In this document: one piece after another, positions 44,967 through 53,095 of the stretch
Position numbering within the stretch: position 1 is the first letter of the stretch
How the letters are laid out: each line of letters begins with the position of its first letter
Assembly (NCBI RefSeq): GCF_039536245.1
Contig: NZ_BAAAYN010000002.1
Location: forward strand, 1-64,000
Reading direction: 5' to 3'
Length of the DNA stretch: 64,000 nucleotides
From: Cryptosporangium minutisporangium
GTDB taxonomy: Bacteria; Actinomycetota; Actinomycetes; Mycobacteriales; Cryptosporangiaceae
Notes under the pieces: model-generated
What the model saw: the letters and a program-made list of their open reading frames with translations, nothing else
Databases searched by the model: none
What the model was told of the DNA's origin: nothing
Made by a program: the position numbers and the translations under genes

Positions 44967-45916
44967 GAGTCCAACTCCGTCTTCAGCATGTGCCGCAGGT
45001 AGAACACCATCCCCACGGCGAGGATCAGCACCATCACCACGGCGCCGGCCGCGGCCAGCCCGTACTGCTTGGACGCGATGCCCACGTCGTAGAGGTAGAG
45101 CGGCAGCGTGATGGTCTGCTCGTCCGGTCCGCCCTGCCGGATCGCCCAGACCTGGGCGAACACCTTGAAGTCCCAGATCGTCGAGAGGAACGTCAGCACC
45201 GCGAGGATCGGCCGGAGGATCGGCAGCGTGATCTCGCGGAACGCCCGGACCGGGCCGGCACCGTCCATCCGCGCCGCCTCGTAGTACTCCTCCGGGATCG
45301 AGAGCACCCCGGCCTGCACGGTGAACGCGACGAACGGCACGGCCTGCCAGACGATGACCGTGACGATGACGCCGAACGTGGACAACCCGGTGGCGAACCA
45401 GTCGTGCTTGGGAGTTCCGAGGAACCAGTTCACGACGCCGTAGTTCACGTCGAAGAGCCACTGGAAGAGCGTCGTCGCGGTGATGATCGGTACCGCCCAC
45501 GCGATGACCAGCGAGGCCGACACCGCGATCCGCATCTTCTTGCCCAGCCGGACCAGCAGCAGTCCGATCCCGGTGCCGAGCGCCATCGTCAGCGCGACAC
45601 AGACCGCGGTGAACGCCACCGTGCGCCCGACGACCTGCCAGAACTCGCTGTCGCCGAGGATCTCGGTGTAGTTGTCGAAGCCGATCCAGATCGTCAGCCG
45701 CTGGACCAGCTCACCGAACCCGAGCTGCTGGAACGACATCCGGAACAGCAGGAAGACCGGGTAGCCGAAGAGCACACCCAGCGCCAGCAGGCTCGGTACC
45801 ACCAGGATGTACGGCAGCGGTTCCCGCCGCCTCTTCGCGGCAGGGGGCCCGCTCGGCGGCGCCTCGTCGGCGTCGTCCGGAGCCGGCCGCATCACGGTCG
45901 GCGTCGGCACGCTCAT
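44963..45916 (-). CDS. Amino-sugar ABC transporter permease (MalF-like)
   Basis: This 317-residue permease has six membrane helices and the EAA loop YEAARMDGAGPVRAFREITL. The Pro/Asp/Glu-rich N-terminus is cytoplasmic. The ATG at 45916 is preferred over the GTG at 45943 because GAGGAG precedes it by 8 bp. It follows the receptor gene after an 80 bp gap containing a stem-loop. Confidence 0.9.
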   Translation of the reverse strand: MSVPTPTVMRPAPDDADEAPPSGPPAAKRRREPLPYILVVPSLLALGVLFGYPVFLLFRMSFQQLGFGELVQRLTIWIGFDNYTEILGDSEFWQVVGRTVAFTAVCVALTMALGTGIGLLLVRLGKKMRIAVSASLVIAWAVPIITATTLFQWLFDVNYGVVNWFLGTPKHDWFATGLSTFGVIVTVIVWQAVPFVAFTVQAGVLSIPEEYYEAARMDGAGPVRAFREITLPILRPILAVLTFLSTIWDFKVFAQVWAIRQGGPDEQTITLPLYLYDVGIASKQYGLAAAGAVVMVLILAVGMVFYLRHMLKTELDS

Positions 45917-45954
45917 CGGCCCGACTCCTCTCTCGAAGCTCACAGAACGGTGCC

Positions 45955-45977
45955 GCCGGGCCCCTGCAGGGCCCGGC
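45955..45977 (-). terminator. Intra-operon stem-loop between receptor and permease genes
   Basis: GCCGGGCCC at 45955-45963 and GGGCCCGGC at 45969-45977 form a perfect 9 bp stem around a 5 nt loop. It follows the receptor stop codon by 18 bp. Such stems often protect the receptor mRNA or cut read-through, raising receptor over permease. Confidence 0.6.
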
Positions 45978-45995
45978 GCCCGACGCGTCAGAGAC

Positions 45996-47291
45996 TCACT
46001 TGGCCTTCGCCATCGTCTCGGTGATCGAGTCGCTGGCTTCCTTCGTCGCGGTGGCCACGTCGGTGCCGCGGAGCACCTTGGTCATCGCGTTCTTGATCGG
46101 GTTGGTGCCGCTCTCCACCGCGCCCCAGGCCGGGGTGACCGGCGTGACCTTGCCGCCGTTGGTGGCCGCAGTCGCCATCACCTTCGCTGCCTCGTTGTCG
46201 CCGTAGACCGCGTCGCCGAGGTTGTCCAGCGCCGGGACGACGCCCGCCGCGGCCAGCTCCTTCTGGTACTTCTCGCTGAGCATCAGCTTCAGCCAGTCGG
46301 TGGCCGCGTCCTGGTTCTTGCTGGCCGCCGGGACGCCGAGGTTCGAGCCGCCGAGGAACACCGGGGCCGGGCCCGTCGGGCCGGGGATCACGAACGTGCC
46401 GATGTCTTCCTTCAGCTTGGGGTTACCGCCCTCTTCGGCGGTGGCGGTGCCGATCTCCCACGGCAGACCGATGAACATCGCCACGTTGCCCTTGGCGAAC
46501 ACCGTCGACTGCTGCGGGTTGGCCTCGTCCTGGTCGACCGGGCCCTTCGAGAGAGCCTTGTAGATGTTCGCGTAGTCGGTGAAGCCCTGCTGCGCCTGCG
46601 GGGTGTCGAGCGTGCCCACCCACTTGTCGCCCTCCTGCTTCGCGACGTCGCCGCCGCGGGCCCAGACCCAGGACAGCGCCGTGTACCAGGACTGGCCGGG
46701 CAGGTAGAGCGCCTGGAACTGCTTGTTCGAGGCGTTCGTGGTCTGCAGCTTCTTACCGGCGGCGATCAGCTCGTCGATCGTCTTCGGCGCGGCCGTGATG
46801 CCAGCCTTGGCAAACATGCTCTTGCGGTAGACCACGACGCGGTTCGCGGCGTAGAACGGCGTCGCGAACGTCTTGCCGTCCTTCTCGCCGGTCGCGGCGA
46901 GGCCCTCGAGCCAGTTGTCGCCGCCCAGGTCGGACTTGGCGTCGGTCAGCTCGGCCAGTGCGCCGGAGTCGACGAAGAGCGGCGCCTGGGTGTTGCCCAG
47001 CTCCACGATGTCCGGCGGATTGTTGCTGGCCAGCGCGGTCGTGAGCTTGTCCTGGATGCCGTCCCACTGCTGGACCTGGTAGTCGACGGTCCAGCCCTCG
47101 TGGGCCTTGGTGAACTCGGAGTTGATCTGGTTGACCAACGCGTCCGGCGCGGAGCCGGTCATCAGCCAGACGGTGAGCTTCTTCGTCCCGCCATCGCTCG
47201 CGCTGTCGTCGCTGCTGCTGCAGCCCGTCAACGCCAGGGACGCGGTGACCAGCGCGGTGATCCCCACGGTCAACGCTCGGCGAACGCCCAC
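45996..47291 (-). CDS. Amino-sugar ABC transporter substrate-binding lipoprotein
   Basis: This 431-residue SBP_bac_1-type receptor has a lipoprotein signal ending TGCSSS (lipobox LTGC near residue 24). The body has TVWLMTGSAPDALVNQI and ends in a helical tail. AAGGAGG lies 4 bp before the GTG start. It is the first gene of the operon controlled by a dre-like site. Because MurQ, NagA and a SIS isomerase follow, the ligand is likely a GlcNAc/MurNAc sugar or muropeptide; the sequence alone cannot decide. Confidence 0.9.
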   Translation of the reverse strand: MGVRRALTVGITALVTASLALTGCSSSDDSASDGGTKKLTVWLMTGSAPDALVNQINSEFTKAHEGWTVDYQVQQWDGIQDKLTTALASNNPPDIVELGNTQAPLFVDSGALAELTDAKSDLGGDNWLEGLAATGEKDGKTFATPFYAANRVVVYRKSMFAKAGITAAPKTIDELIAAGKKLQTTNASNKQFQALYLPGQSWYTALSWVWARGGDVAKQEGDKWVGTLDTPQAQQGFTDYANIYKALSKGPVDQDEANPQQSTVFAKGNVAMFIGLPWEIGTATAEEGGNPKLKEDIGTFVIPGPTGPAPVFLGGSNLGVPAASKNQDAATDWLKLMLSEKYQKELAAAGVVPALDNLGDAVYGDNEAAKVMATAATNGGKVTPVTPAWGAVESGTNPIKNAMTKVLRGTDVATATKEASDSITETMAKAK

Positions 47292-47355
47292 GTCGCCTCC
47301 TTCTATCTAGGTTCGGTCCGACTGGTGGCCGCGCCGTGCTCGGCGGGTGGTCCAT

Positions 47356-47371
47356 ACCGGTCTAGCCCGGG
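47356..47371. promoter_or_regulatory. dre-like GntR/DasR operator upstream of the amino-sugar operon
   Basis: ACCGGTCTAGCCCGGG matches the Streptomyces DasR consensus ACTGGTCTAGACCACT at 11 of 16 positions. Its reverse complement matches the site at 49769 at 13 of 16. It lies 65-80 bp before the receptor start codon, so the cluster's GntR protein probably binds here. Confidence 0.5.
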
Positions 47372-47419
47372 ACTGTGGCACAGCGGCTAGGGGCCGTCAA
47401 GGAGTCAGTTCGGTAACGG

Positions 47420-47441
47420 CCGCCGGGTGTTCACCCGGCGG
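47420..47441 (-). terminator. Terminator after nagZ
   Basis: CCGCCGGGTG at 47420-47429 and CACCCGGCGG at 47432-47441 are perfectly complementary (9 bp with a 4 nt loop is the practical form). It lies 8 bp after the NagZ stop codon and ends the gntR-nagZ transcript before the separate importer promoter. Confidence 0.7.
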
Positions 47442-47449
47442 ACCGCCGC

Positions 47450-48928
47450 TCACCGGGGATAACCGGCCAACAGCTCGGCGGCGACCCGCAGATTCGGCCG
47501 TCCGGCACCGCCGACGAACACGCGCTGCCCTTCGGTCACGACGTCGGGCCGGGGCAGTCCGATCTCGACGAGCACGGCGTCCGGACGCCGCTCGGACACC
47601 GCGCGCCAGGCCGCGTGCTGCCAGGGATGGCGAGGCACGTCCCGGCCGACGACGACCAGCGGAACACCCTCCACCGCTTCGAGCAGGTCGGTCAGTTGCC
47701 GCGGATCGTCGCCGGTCAGCCGATGAACGCCGAGCGGTGCCCGGCCCAGTTCCGCCAGCGGAGCGGCCAGGTCCCAGTACGCCTCGCCGACCGCGAGGTT
47801 CGGCGTGGCCCGCAGCTCGACCACCAACGGCGCCCCGGGGAGCAGAGCGGTTCCCGCCGCTCGGTCGCCCAGGACGAGAGCCGCGCGGCGGGTCGCCGCC
47901 AGACCGGGGTCGTCCCAGCCGTCCGGCTCTGGTGCGGTGGGTGGTGCGGCCGAGCGCACCGCCGTCAGCAGCTCCTGGACCCGTCCGGCGGCCTCCTCCA
48001 ACCGGGCCCGGGGCAGCGAGCCGTCGTCGACCGCGGCCAGGATCGCCGACCGGACCCGCCGATAGAGCCCTTCCCCACCGATCGCGCCCAGACAAAGCGC
48101 GTCCGCACCGGCACGGAGCGCGGCGACGGCACCGGCGGCCTCGCCGACCCCGTCCCGGATCGCGCCCATGTCCAGCGCGTCGGTGACGACGACGCCCCGA
48201 TAGCCGAGCTCACCGCGGAGGACGTCGGTCAGCAGGCGGCGACTCATGGTGGCCGGCACCTCGTCCAGGGCGGGAACGACCACGTGCGCGGTCATCACCG
48301 AACGGACACCGGCCTCGATCGCGGCGACGAACGGCGGCAGGTGGACCCGTCGCCACTCCGCTTCGTCGCACTCCACGACCGGGAGGGCGTGGTGGGAGTC
48401 GGCTCGGGTGTCGCCGTGCCCGGGGAAGTGCTTGGCGCACGCGGCGACGCCGGTGTCCTCCAGCGCGCGGATCCAGGCCGCGGTGTGCCGGCTGACGACG
48501 TCCGGATCGGCGCCGAACGCCCGGACGCCGATCACCGGGTTCTCCGGCGCGGAATTGACGTCGACGTCCGGGGCCAGGTTCCAGCCGATGCCCGCTTCGC
48601 GCAGCCCGACGCCGATCCGGGTGGCGACCCCCGCGGTGAGCTTCGGGTCGTCGGCGGCGCCGAGCACATAGTTGCCGGGGGTGGGACTTCCCTCGCGGTA
48701 ATGCAGGCGGGTGACGTCACCACCCTCCTCGTCCACCGCGAGGACGACGTCGGATTCGGCATGCAGCAGGGTCGCCAGCCGCGCGCCGTCCGTATCGACG
48801 AGGAGGTTCTGGCCGTAGAGGACCACTCCCCCGAGGCCGGGCGCCGCCCGGCGAAGCCACTCCGGCGGGTCGGGTTCCTCGAATCCGACCAGCAGAGTCC
48901 GATCGACGAGCGCGCCCAAATCGGTCAT
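47450..48928 (-). CDS. nagZ: GH3 beta-N-acetylhexosaminidase, NagZ type
   Basis: This 492-residue enzyme removes terminal GlcNAc from muropeptides or chito-oligosaccharides. It has the NagZ loop KHFPGHGDTRADSHH (from residue 166) that carries the Asp-His acid/base dyad, and the nucleophile Asp250 in VVTDALDMGAI. It has a C-terminal domain absent from the short Gram-negative NagZ. There is no signal peptide, so it should work in the cytoplasm on imported sugar. The ATG overlaps the gntR stop by 4 bp; GGAGG lies 9 bp upstream. Confidence 0.9.
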   Translation of the reverse strand: MTDLGALVDRTLLVGFEEPDPPEWLRRAAPGLGGVVLYGQNLLVDTDGARLATLLHAESDVVLAVDEEGGDVTRLHYREGSPTPGNYVLGAADDPKLTAGVATRIGVGLREAGIGWNLAPDVDVNSAPENPVIGVRAFGADPDVVSRHTAAWIRALEDTGVAACAKHFPGHGDTRADSHHALPVVECDEAEWRRVHLPPFVAAIEAGVRSVMTAHVVVPALDEVPATMSRRLLTDVLRGELGYRGVVVTDALDMGAIRDGVGEAAGAVAALRAGADALCLGAIGGEGLYRRVRSAILAAVDDGSLPRARLEEAAGRVQELLTAVRSAAPPTAPEPDGWDDPGLAATRRAALVLGDRAAGTALLPGAPLVVELRATPNLAVGEAYWDLAAPLAELGRAPLGVHRLTGDDPRQLTDLLEAVEGVPLVVVGRDVPRHPWQHAAWRAVSERRPDAVLVEIGLPRPDVVTEGQRVFVGGAGRPNLRVAAELLAGYPR

Positions 48929-49722
48929 GTACGTGTTCCTCCCGGAGGATCGATGTCGAGCGAGGCACGGAGCTGGTAGCGGTCGGCGCGGTAGGTCGAG
49001 ACGACGTACTCGACCGGTACCGAGCCGGCCCACGAGCGACGCTGCAGGCGCAGTACGGCGCTACCCGGCGCCAGCGCGAGCAGCTCGGCGTCGCTGCGGT
49101 CGGCGATGCCGGCCTCGATCACCTGGTCGCCGCGGTCGAGCAGCAGCCCGTACTCCTGCGCGAGCAACTGGTAGAGCGAGCGGTCGGACAGCGGCTGGTC
49201 CAGCAGCCCCGGCACCAGGCGGGCCGGCAGGTGCGACCGCTCCAACGCCATCGGGACGCCGTCCGCGGTGCGCAGCCGCTCGACGACGTAGAGCGGCGCC
49301 CCGGCCTCGACGCCGAGCTCGCGCGCGACCGCCGCCGGTGCGTCGATCGAGCGCCGCCCCAGGTCCCGGGCGCCCGGCACCATGCCGCGCGCCCGCATGT
49401 CCTCGCTGAACGAGGTGAGGCGCAGCGGCATGTCGATCTTCGGCCGCGCCACGAACGTCCCGCGCCCCTGCACGCGGTAGAGCTTGCCTTCGCTGACCAG
49501 GTGCTCGATCGCCTGTCGGGCGGTCATCCGGGAGAGGCCGTAGCGGGCAGCCAGCTCACGTTCGGACGGCACCGGTGCGTCGACGGTGAGTTCCCGTTCG
49601 ATCAGGTCGAGGAGGATCTCGCGCAGCTGGTAGTACTTCGGCACCGGGCTGCGCGCGTCGATGAGCTGAGGGGAATCGGTCGCGGGCGGCACGTCTGCGG
49701 GAGTGTTCACGGCGCTCAGCAT
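48925..49722 (-). CDS. GntR/HutC-family regulator, DasR/NagR type
   Basis: This 265-residue regulator has an N-terminal winged helix (SPVPKYYQLREILLDLIERE, then PSERELAARYGLSRMTARQA) and a UTRA effector domain (LYRVQGRGTFVARPKID onward). DasR/NagR proteins release DNA when GlcN-6-P or GlcNAc-6-P binds. Two strong dre-like sites sit upstream of its own start, so it is probably autoregulated, and it is co-transcribed with nagZ. The ATG at 49722 has GGAGG only 2 bp upstream; a GTG at 49710 is the alternative start. Confidence 0.88.
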   Translation of the reverse strand: MLSAVNTPADVPPATDSPQLIDARSPVPKYYQLREILLDLIERELTVDAPVPSERELAARYGLSRMTARQAIEHLVSEGKLYRVQGRGTFVARPKIDMPLRLTSFSEDMRARGMVPGARDLGRRSIDAPAAVARELGVEAGAPLYVVERLRTADGVPMALERSHLPARLVPGLLDQPLSDRSLYQLLAQEYGLLLDRGDQVIEAGIADRSDAELLALAPGSAVLRLQRRSWAGSVPVEYVVSTYRADRYQLRASLDIDPPGGTRT

Positions 49723-49768
49723 GGCCTCCGCTGGTCTGCTTCGGTACGGGGGTGCAGTCCTGGTACAG

Positions 49769-49784
49769 CCCGGACTAGACCACT
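49769..49784. promoter_or_regulatory. dre-like site A upstream of gntR and serpin
   Basis: CCCGGACTAGACCACT matches the DasR consensus ACTGGTCTAGACCACT at 13 of 16 positions. It begins 21 bp (two helical turns) from site B and lies 47 bp upstream of the regulator start. Confidence 0.6.
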
Positions 49785-49789
49785 TCTCG

Positions 49790-49805
49790 ACTGGACTAGA
49801 CCACT
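49790..49805. promoter_or_regulatory. dre-like site B upstream of gntR and serpin
   Basis: ACTGGACTAGACCACT matches the DasR consensus at 15 of 16 positions, the best operator match in the window. It lies 70 bp before the serpin ATG and 68 bp upstream of the regulator start, so it could control both divergent genes. Confidence 0.75.
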
Positions 49806-49874
49806 CGGACGACATGGCCGTCAAGGGGCGATCCCCGGCGCCTCGCGGTGGACACGGCACGGGACACTGAGCCG

Positions 49875-51098
49875 ATGCCGCAGCAGCTCGATCGCTTTCC
49901 GCAGCTCGTCGCCCGCTACGCGGAGCACCTGCACGCCGCGCTCGGCGGCGAGAGGCCCGCGCACCACGTCGCGTCGCCGCTCGGCGCCTGGCTGGTGCTG
50001 GCGCTCGCCGCACCGGCGGCGACCGGCCCGGTCCGGGCGTCGCTGGAGGACTTGCTCGGTGAGCCGGCCGAGCAGGCCGCCGCCCGCGCCGGGCGGTTGC
50101 TGTCCGAGCCGCATCCCGCGGTGGCCGCGGCCGCGGCACTCTGGACGCGGGCCGACCAGCGCACACCCGCGTTGCGGGCCTGGGAGTCCGGCTTGGCCGA
50201 GATCGTCGAACGCGGAGCGGTCCCCTCTCAGGAGGGCGCGAACGCGTGGGCGAGCACCCGGACCGGCGGCCTGATCGAGGAGTTCCCGATCCGCGTCGAC
50301 GCGCGGACGCTGCTGGTGCTGGCGTCCGCGCTGGCCACCGACGTGTCCTGGCTGACGCCGTTCGGCACCGCACCGGCCGCGGAACTCGGAGCCGACAGCC
50401 CCTGGGCCGAGCGCGTGACGACGGCGCTGCGCTCGGCCGACGTTCACGCGTGCTTCCTGGCACCCACCCCCGAGGCCGGGGACGTGGCCGTGCACACCGT
50501 GGAGAGTGCGGACGACGACCCGCTCGTCGTCGTCTCGGTGATCGGTGCGCCGGACGTCGCGCCGCCCGCTGTGCTCGCGGCCGCCCACCGGATCGCGACC
50601 GACCACGTCGACGCGCTCGCCCCGCGGTACTCGCTGTTCGACCTGCCGCTGGGCGAGGGCCATGCCTGGACGATCACCGAGGAGCCGACGCAGACGCTGG
50701 CCCGCGACGGCCGGGAGGAGCACTGCGGGGCAACGCTGCCGGCCTGGTCGGCGCGGAGCACTCACGACCTGCTGCGGGACCCGCGCACCGGATTCGGCGA
50801 CGCCGCCGCGGCCGTGCTGCCGCTGCTGCCACCGCGGCCGGAGGGTTTCGCGGTGGAAGCGGTGCAGAGTGCGATGGCCGAGTACTCCCGGGTCGGGTTC
50901 AAGGCCGCGGCGGTGACTGCGCTGGGGATTCGGGTCGGCTCGGTGGCGCCGTCGCCGCGGCCCGGCGTGTTACGCCGGGCCGCGTTGCGGTTCGGGCGGC
51001 CGTACGCGGTGGTGGCCGTGGTCGGCGCGCGACGGGGGCCCTGGCACGGTGTTCCGGTCTTCTCCGCCTGGGTCGCCGAGCCCTCCGACGCCGGCTGA
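49875..51098 (+). CDS. Serpin-like protein
   Basis: This 407-residue protein matches the serpin fold at RTGGLIEEFPIRVDARTLLV followed by LASALATDVSW, which corresponds to the serpin breach and strand region, and at the end FGRPYAVVAVV. It has no signal peptide, so it should be cytoplasmic. The segment expected to form the hinge and reactive loop is divergent, so inhibition of a protease is not assured. An in-frame GTG at 49848 is an alternative start. It is divergent from gntR and shares its dre-like promoter region. Confidence 0.7.
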   Translation: MPQQLDRFPQLVARYAEHLHAALGGERPAHHVASPLGAWLVLALAAPAATGPVRASLEDLLGEPAEQAAARAGRLLSEPHPAVAAAAALWTRADQRTPALRAWESGLAEIVERGAVPSQEGANAWASTRTGGLIEEFPIRVDARTLLVLASALATDVSWLTPFGTAPAAELGADSPWAERVTTALRSADVHACFLAPTPEAGDVAVHTVESADDDPLVVVSVIGAPDVAPPAVLAAAHRIATDHVDALAPRYSLFDLPLGEGHAWTITEEPTQTLARDGREEHCGATLPAWSARSTHDLLRDPRTGFGDAAAAVLPLLPPRPEGFAVEAVQSAMAEYSRVGFKAAAVTALGIRVGSVAPSPRPGVLRRAALRFGRPYAVVAVVGARRGPWHGVPVFSAWVAEPSDAG

Positions 51099-51170
51099 CC
51101 TCGCACTCCTCCTTCACGCGCGCGGGTAGCGCGGACGCCGCTGCGTCGCCGGTGGCGCACCCGTGCTCAC

Positions 51171-51360
51171 ACGTTGTCGTTGCGGCTGGTTGTCACCGTT
51201 TCCGGGTCCCCGCCGAGATGGTTGTCGTGGATTCCGTGTCATGGTTCGGAATCCACGACATTCATTACGTGGGCTGCCCCGAAAGAGCGACAACCACCCA
51301 CGCGCCGCGCGGACAGCGCGACAACCACCCAGCGCGCCCGCCCGAAAGGGCGACAACCAT
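51171..51360. repeat. Oppositely oriented 31-32 bp repeat units around a dyad
   Basis: Forward units GACAACCACC occur at 51289 and 51320 and GACAACCAT at 51352 (spacing 31 and 32). Reverse units (xTGGTTGTC) lie at 51186-51194 and 51218-51226 (spacing 32), and a partial copy is at 51172-51178. The two orientations face away from each other across a 14 bp inverted repeat. The conserved part includes a GAAAG(A/G)GC-like stretch before the core, as at 1-105. It fills most of the gap between convergent genes. Confidence 0.8.
51223..51260. terminator. 14 bp perfect inverted repeat, likely bidirectional terminator
   Basis: TGTCGTGGATTCCG at 51223-51236 and CGGAATCCACGACA at 51247-51260 are exact complements with a 10 nt loop. 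It sits between the convergent serpin and aldehyde dehydrogenase genes and shares bases with the nearest reverse repeat unit. Confidence 0.65.
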
Positions 51361-51387
51361 CAGCGGCTCGTGCGGGACGGCCCCGCG

Positions 51388-52797
51388 TCACTCGGTGTGC
51401 GGCGCTTGGTCGGCCGGCGCTTCACCCACCCAGACGGTCTTGACGTTGCAGAACTCGCGGATGCCCTGGGACGACAGCTCGCGTCCGTAGCCGGAGACCT
51501 TGATCCCGCCGAACGGCAGCTGCGGGTAGGACGTGACCATGCCGTTGACGAACACCGCGCCCGCCTCCAGGTCACGGGCGAAGCGCTCCTGCTCGGCCGG
51601 GTCGCCGGTCCAGGCGTTGGAGCCGAGACCGAAGTCGGTGCCGTTCGCGACCTCGATCGCCTCCTCGTAGGAGGAGACCCGGTACAACCCGGCGACCGGC
51701 CCGAACACCTCCTCGTGGTACATCCGCATGTCCGGCGTCAGGTCGGCGACCACGGTCGGCGGATACCACCACCCCGCACGCTCCGGAGCGGTACCACCGC
51801 ACAACACCGTCGCGCCCTTCGCCACCGCGTCGTCGACCAGCTCGGCCACGTCCGTCCGCCCCTGCTCGGTGGCGAGCGGCCCGACGTCGGTCTTCTCGTC
51901 CTGGGGGTCACCGACGGTGAGCGCCGCCATCCGGTCGACGAACGCCGTCGCGAACGCGTCGTACACGTCGGTGTGGACGATGAACCGCTTGGCCGCGATG
52001 CAGGACTGACCGTTGTTCTGGCAGCGTGCGGTCACCGCGACCTCGGCGGCGCGCGCGATGTCCGCGGAGGGCATGACCACGAACGGATCACTGCCGCCCA
52101 GTTCGAGCACGGTCTTCTTCAGCTCGCGCCCGGCGATCGCGGCCACCGCCCGGCCTGCACCCTCGCTGCCGGTGAGCGTCGCCGCGGCGACCCGCCGGTC
52201 GCTCAGTACGGCTTCGACCTGGTCGGAGCCGATCAGGAGGGTCTGGAACGAGCCCTCCGGGAAGCCGGCCCGCCGGAACAGGTCCTCCATGAACAGCGCG
52301 GTCTGCGGGACGTTCGAGGCGTGCTTGAGCAGGCCGGGGTTGCCGGCCATCAGCGCGGGCGCAGCGAACCGCATCGCCTGCCACAGCGGGAAGTTCCACG
52401 GCATCACCGCGAGCACCGGGCCGAGCGGCTGGTACCGGACGTAGGCACGGACGGCCTTCACCTCGGACGGGTCGCCGATCGGTTCGTCGGCCAGGAACGA
52501 GGCGGCGTGCTCGGCGTAGTAGCGACACGCGGTGGCGCACTTGGACACCTCGGCCTTGGCGGCGACCAGCGTCTTACCCATCTCGACGGTCATCGTCCGG
52601 GCGATCTCGTCGCGCTCGGCGTCGAGGATGTCGGCGGCCGCGCGCAGCCACGTCGCCCGTTGCTCGAACGTGGTGGCGCGCAGCGCCGCGAACCCCTCGG
52701 CCGATCGCGCCAGGCTCGCTTCGACCTGCGCCTCGGTGAGCGGTTGAAAGGTCTTGAGCACCCGACCGTCGGTCGGATCGATCGTCGCGATCGGCAC
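51388..52797 (-). CDS. NAD(P)-dependent aldehyde dehydrogenase, succinate-semialdehyde type
   Basis: This 469-residue enzyme has catalytic Cys in NNGQSCIAAKRF, the general-base Glu in ELGGSDPF, the cofactor segment VMPWNFPLWQ and the TLTGSEGAGRAVA loop. The start IATIDPTDGRVLKTF and the length fit the GabD-like succinate-semialdehyde dehydrogenases. The GTG at 52797 has AGGAGG in range; the longer open frame upstream is not supported. No aminobutyrate gene adjoins it, so the substrate is assigned by family only. Confidence 0.87.
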   Translation of the reverse strand: MPIATIDPTDGRVLKTFQPLTEAQVEASLARSAEGFAALRATTFEQRATWLRAAADILDAERDEIARTMTVEMGKTLVAAKAEVSKCATACRYYAEHAASFLADEPIGDPSEVKAVRAYVRYQPLGPVLAVMPWNFPLWQAMRFAAPALMAGNPGLLKHASNVPQTALFMEDLFRRAGFPEGSFQTLLIGSDQVEAVLSDRRVAAATLTGSEGAGRAVAAIAGRELKKTVLELGGSDPFVVMPSADIARAAEVAVTARCQNNGQSCIAAKRFIVHTDVYDAFATAFVDRMAALTVGDPQDEKTDVGPLATEQGRTDVAELVDDAVAKGATVLCGGTAPERAGWWYPPTVVADLTPDMRMYHEEVFGPVAGLYRVSSYEEAIEVANGTDFGLGSNAWTGDPAEQERFARDLEAGAVFVNGMVTSYPQLPFGGIKVSGYGRELSSQGIREFCNVKTVWVGEAPADQAPHTE

Positions 52798-53095
52798 CGT
52801 ACTACCTCCTGGTTGCGTCGGGCTCCCTGATTCGGCGTCGGGACGTCCCTCCCTCGGGTATAGACCCGCGCGCGCCGCCCCGCCTGCCGACCGGCGAAAG
52901 TACCGACCCCGCGTAGCCGAGGCCTCCCCGTCGCTGTACCCGGCCCTCGACCGGCTGTACCGCGGGCGAGACGCCTTCTCGGACGTGAGTTGGCGGTTCG
53001 ACAGCGAGCCCGGCGACCCGCCGCGAGCGATCCTCACGAATCTGACAAATCGCCATTAATCTCGCTTTCAAGCATCCGCCGGTACAGGAGGACCT

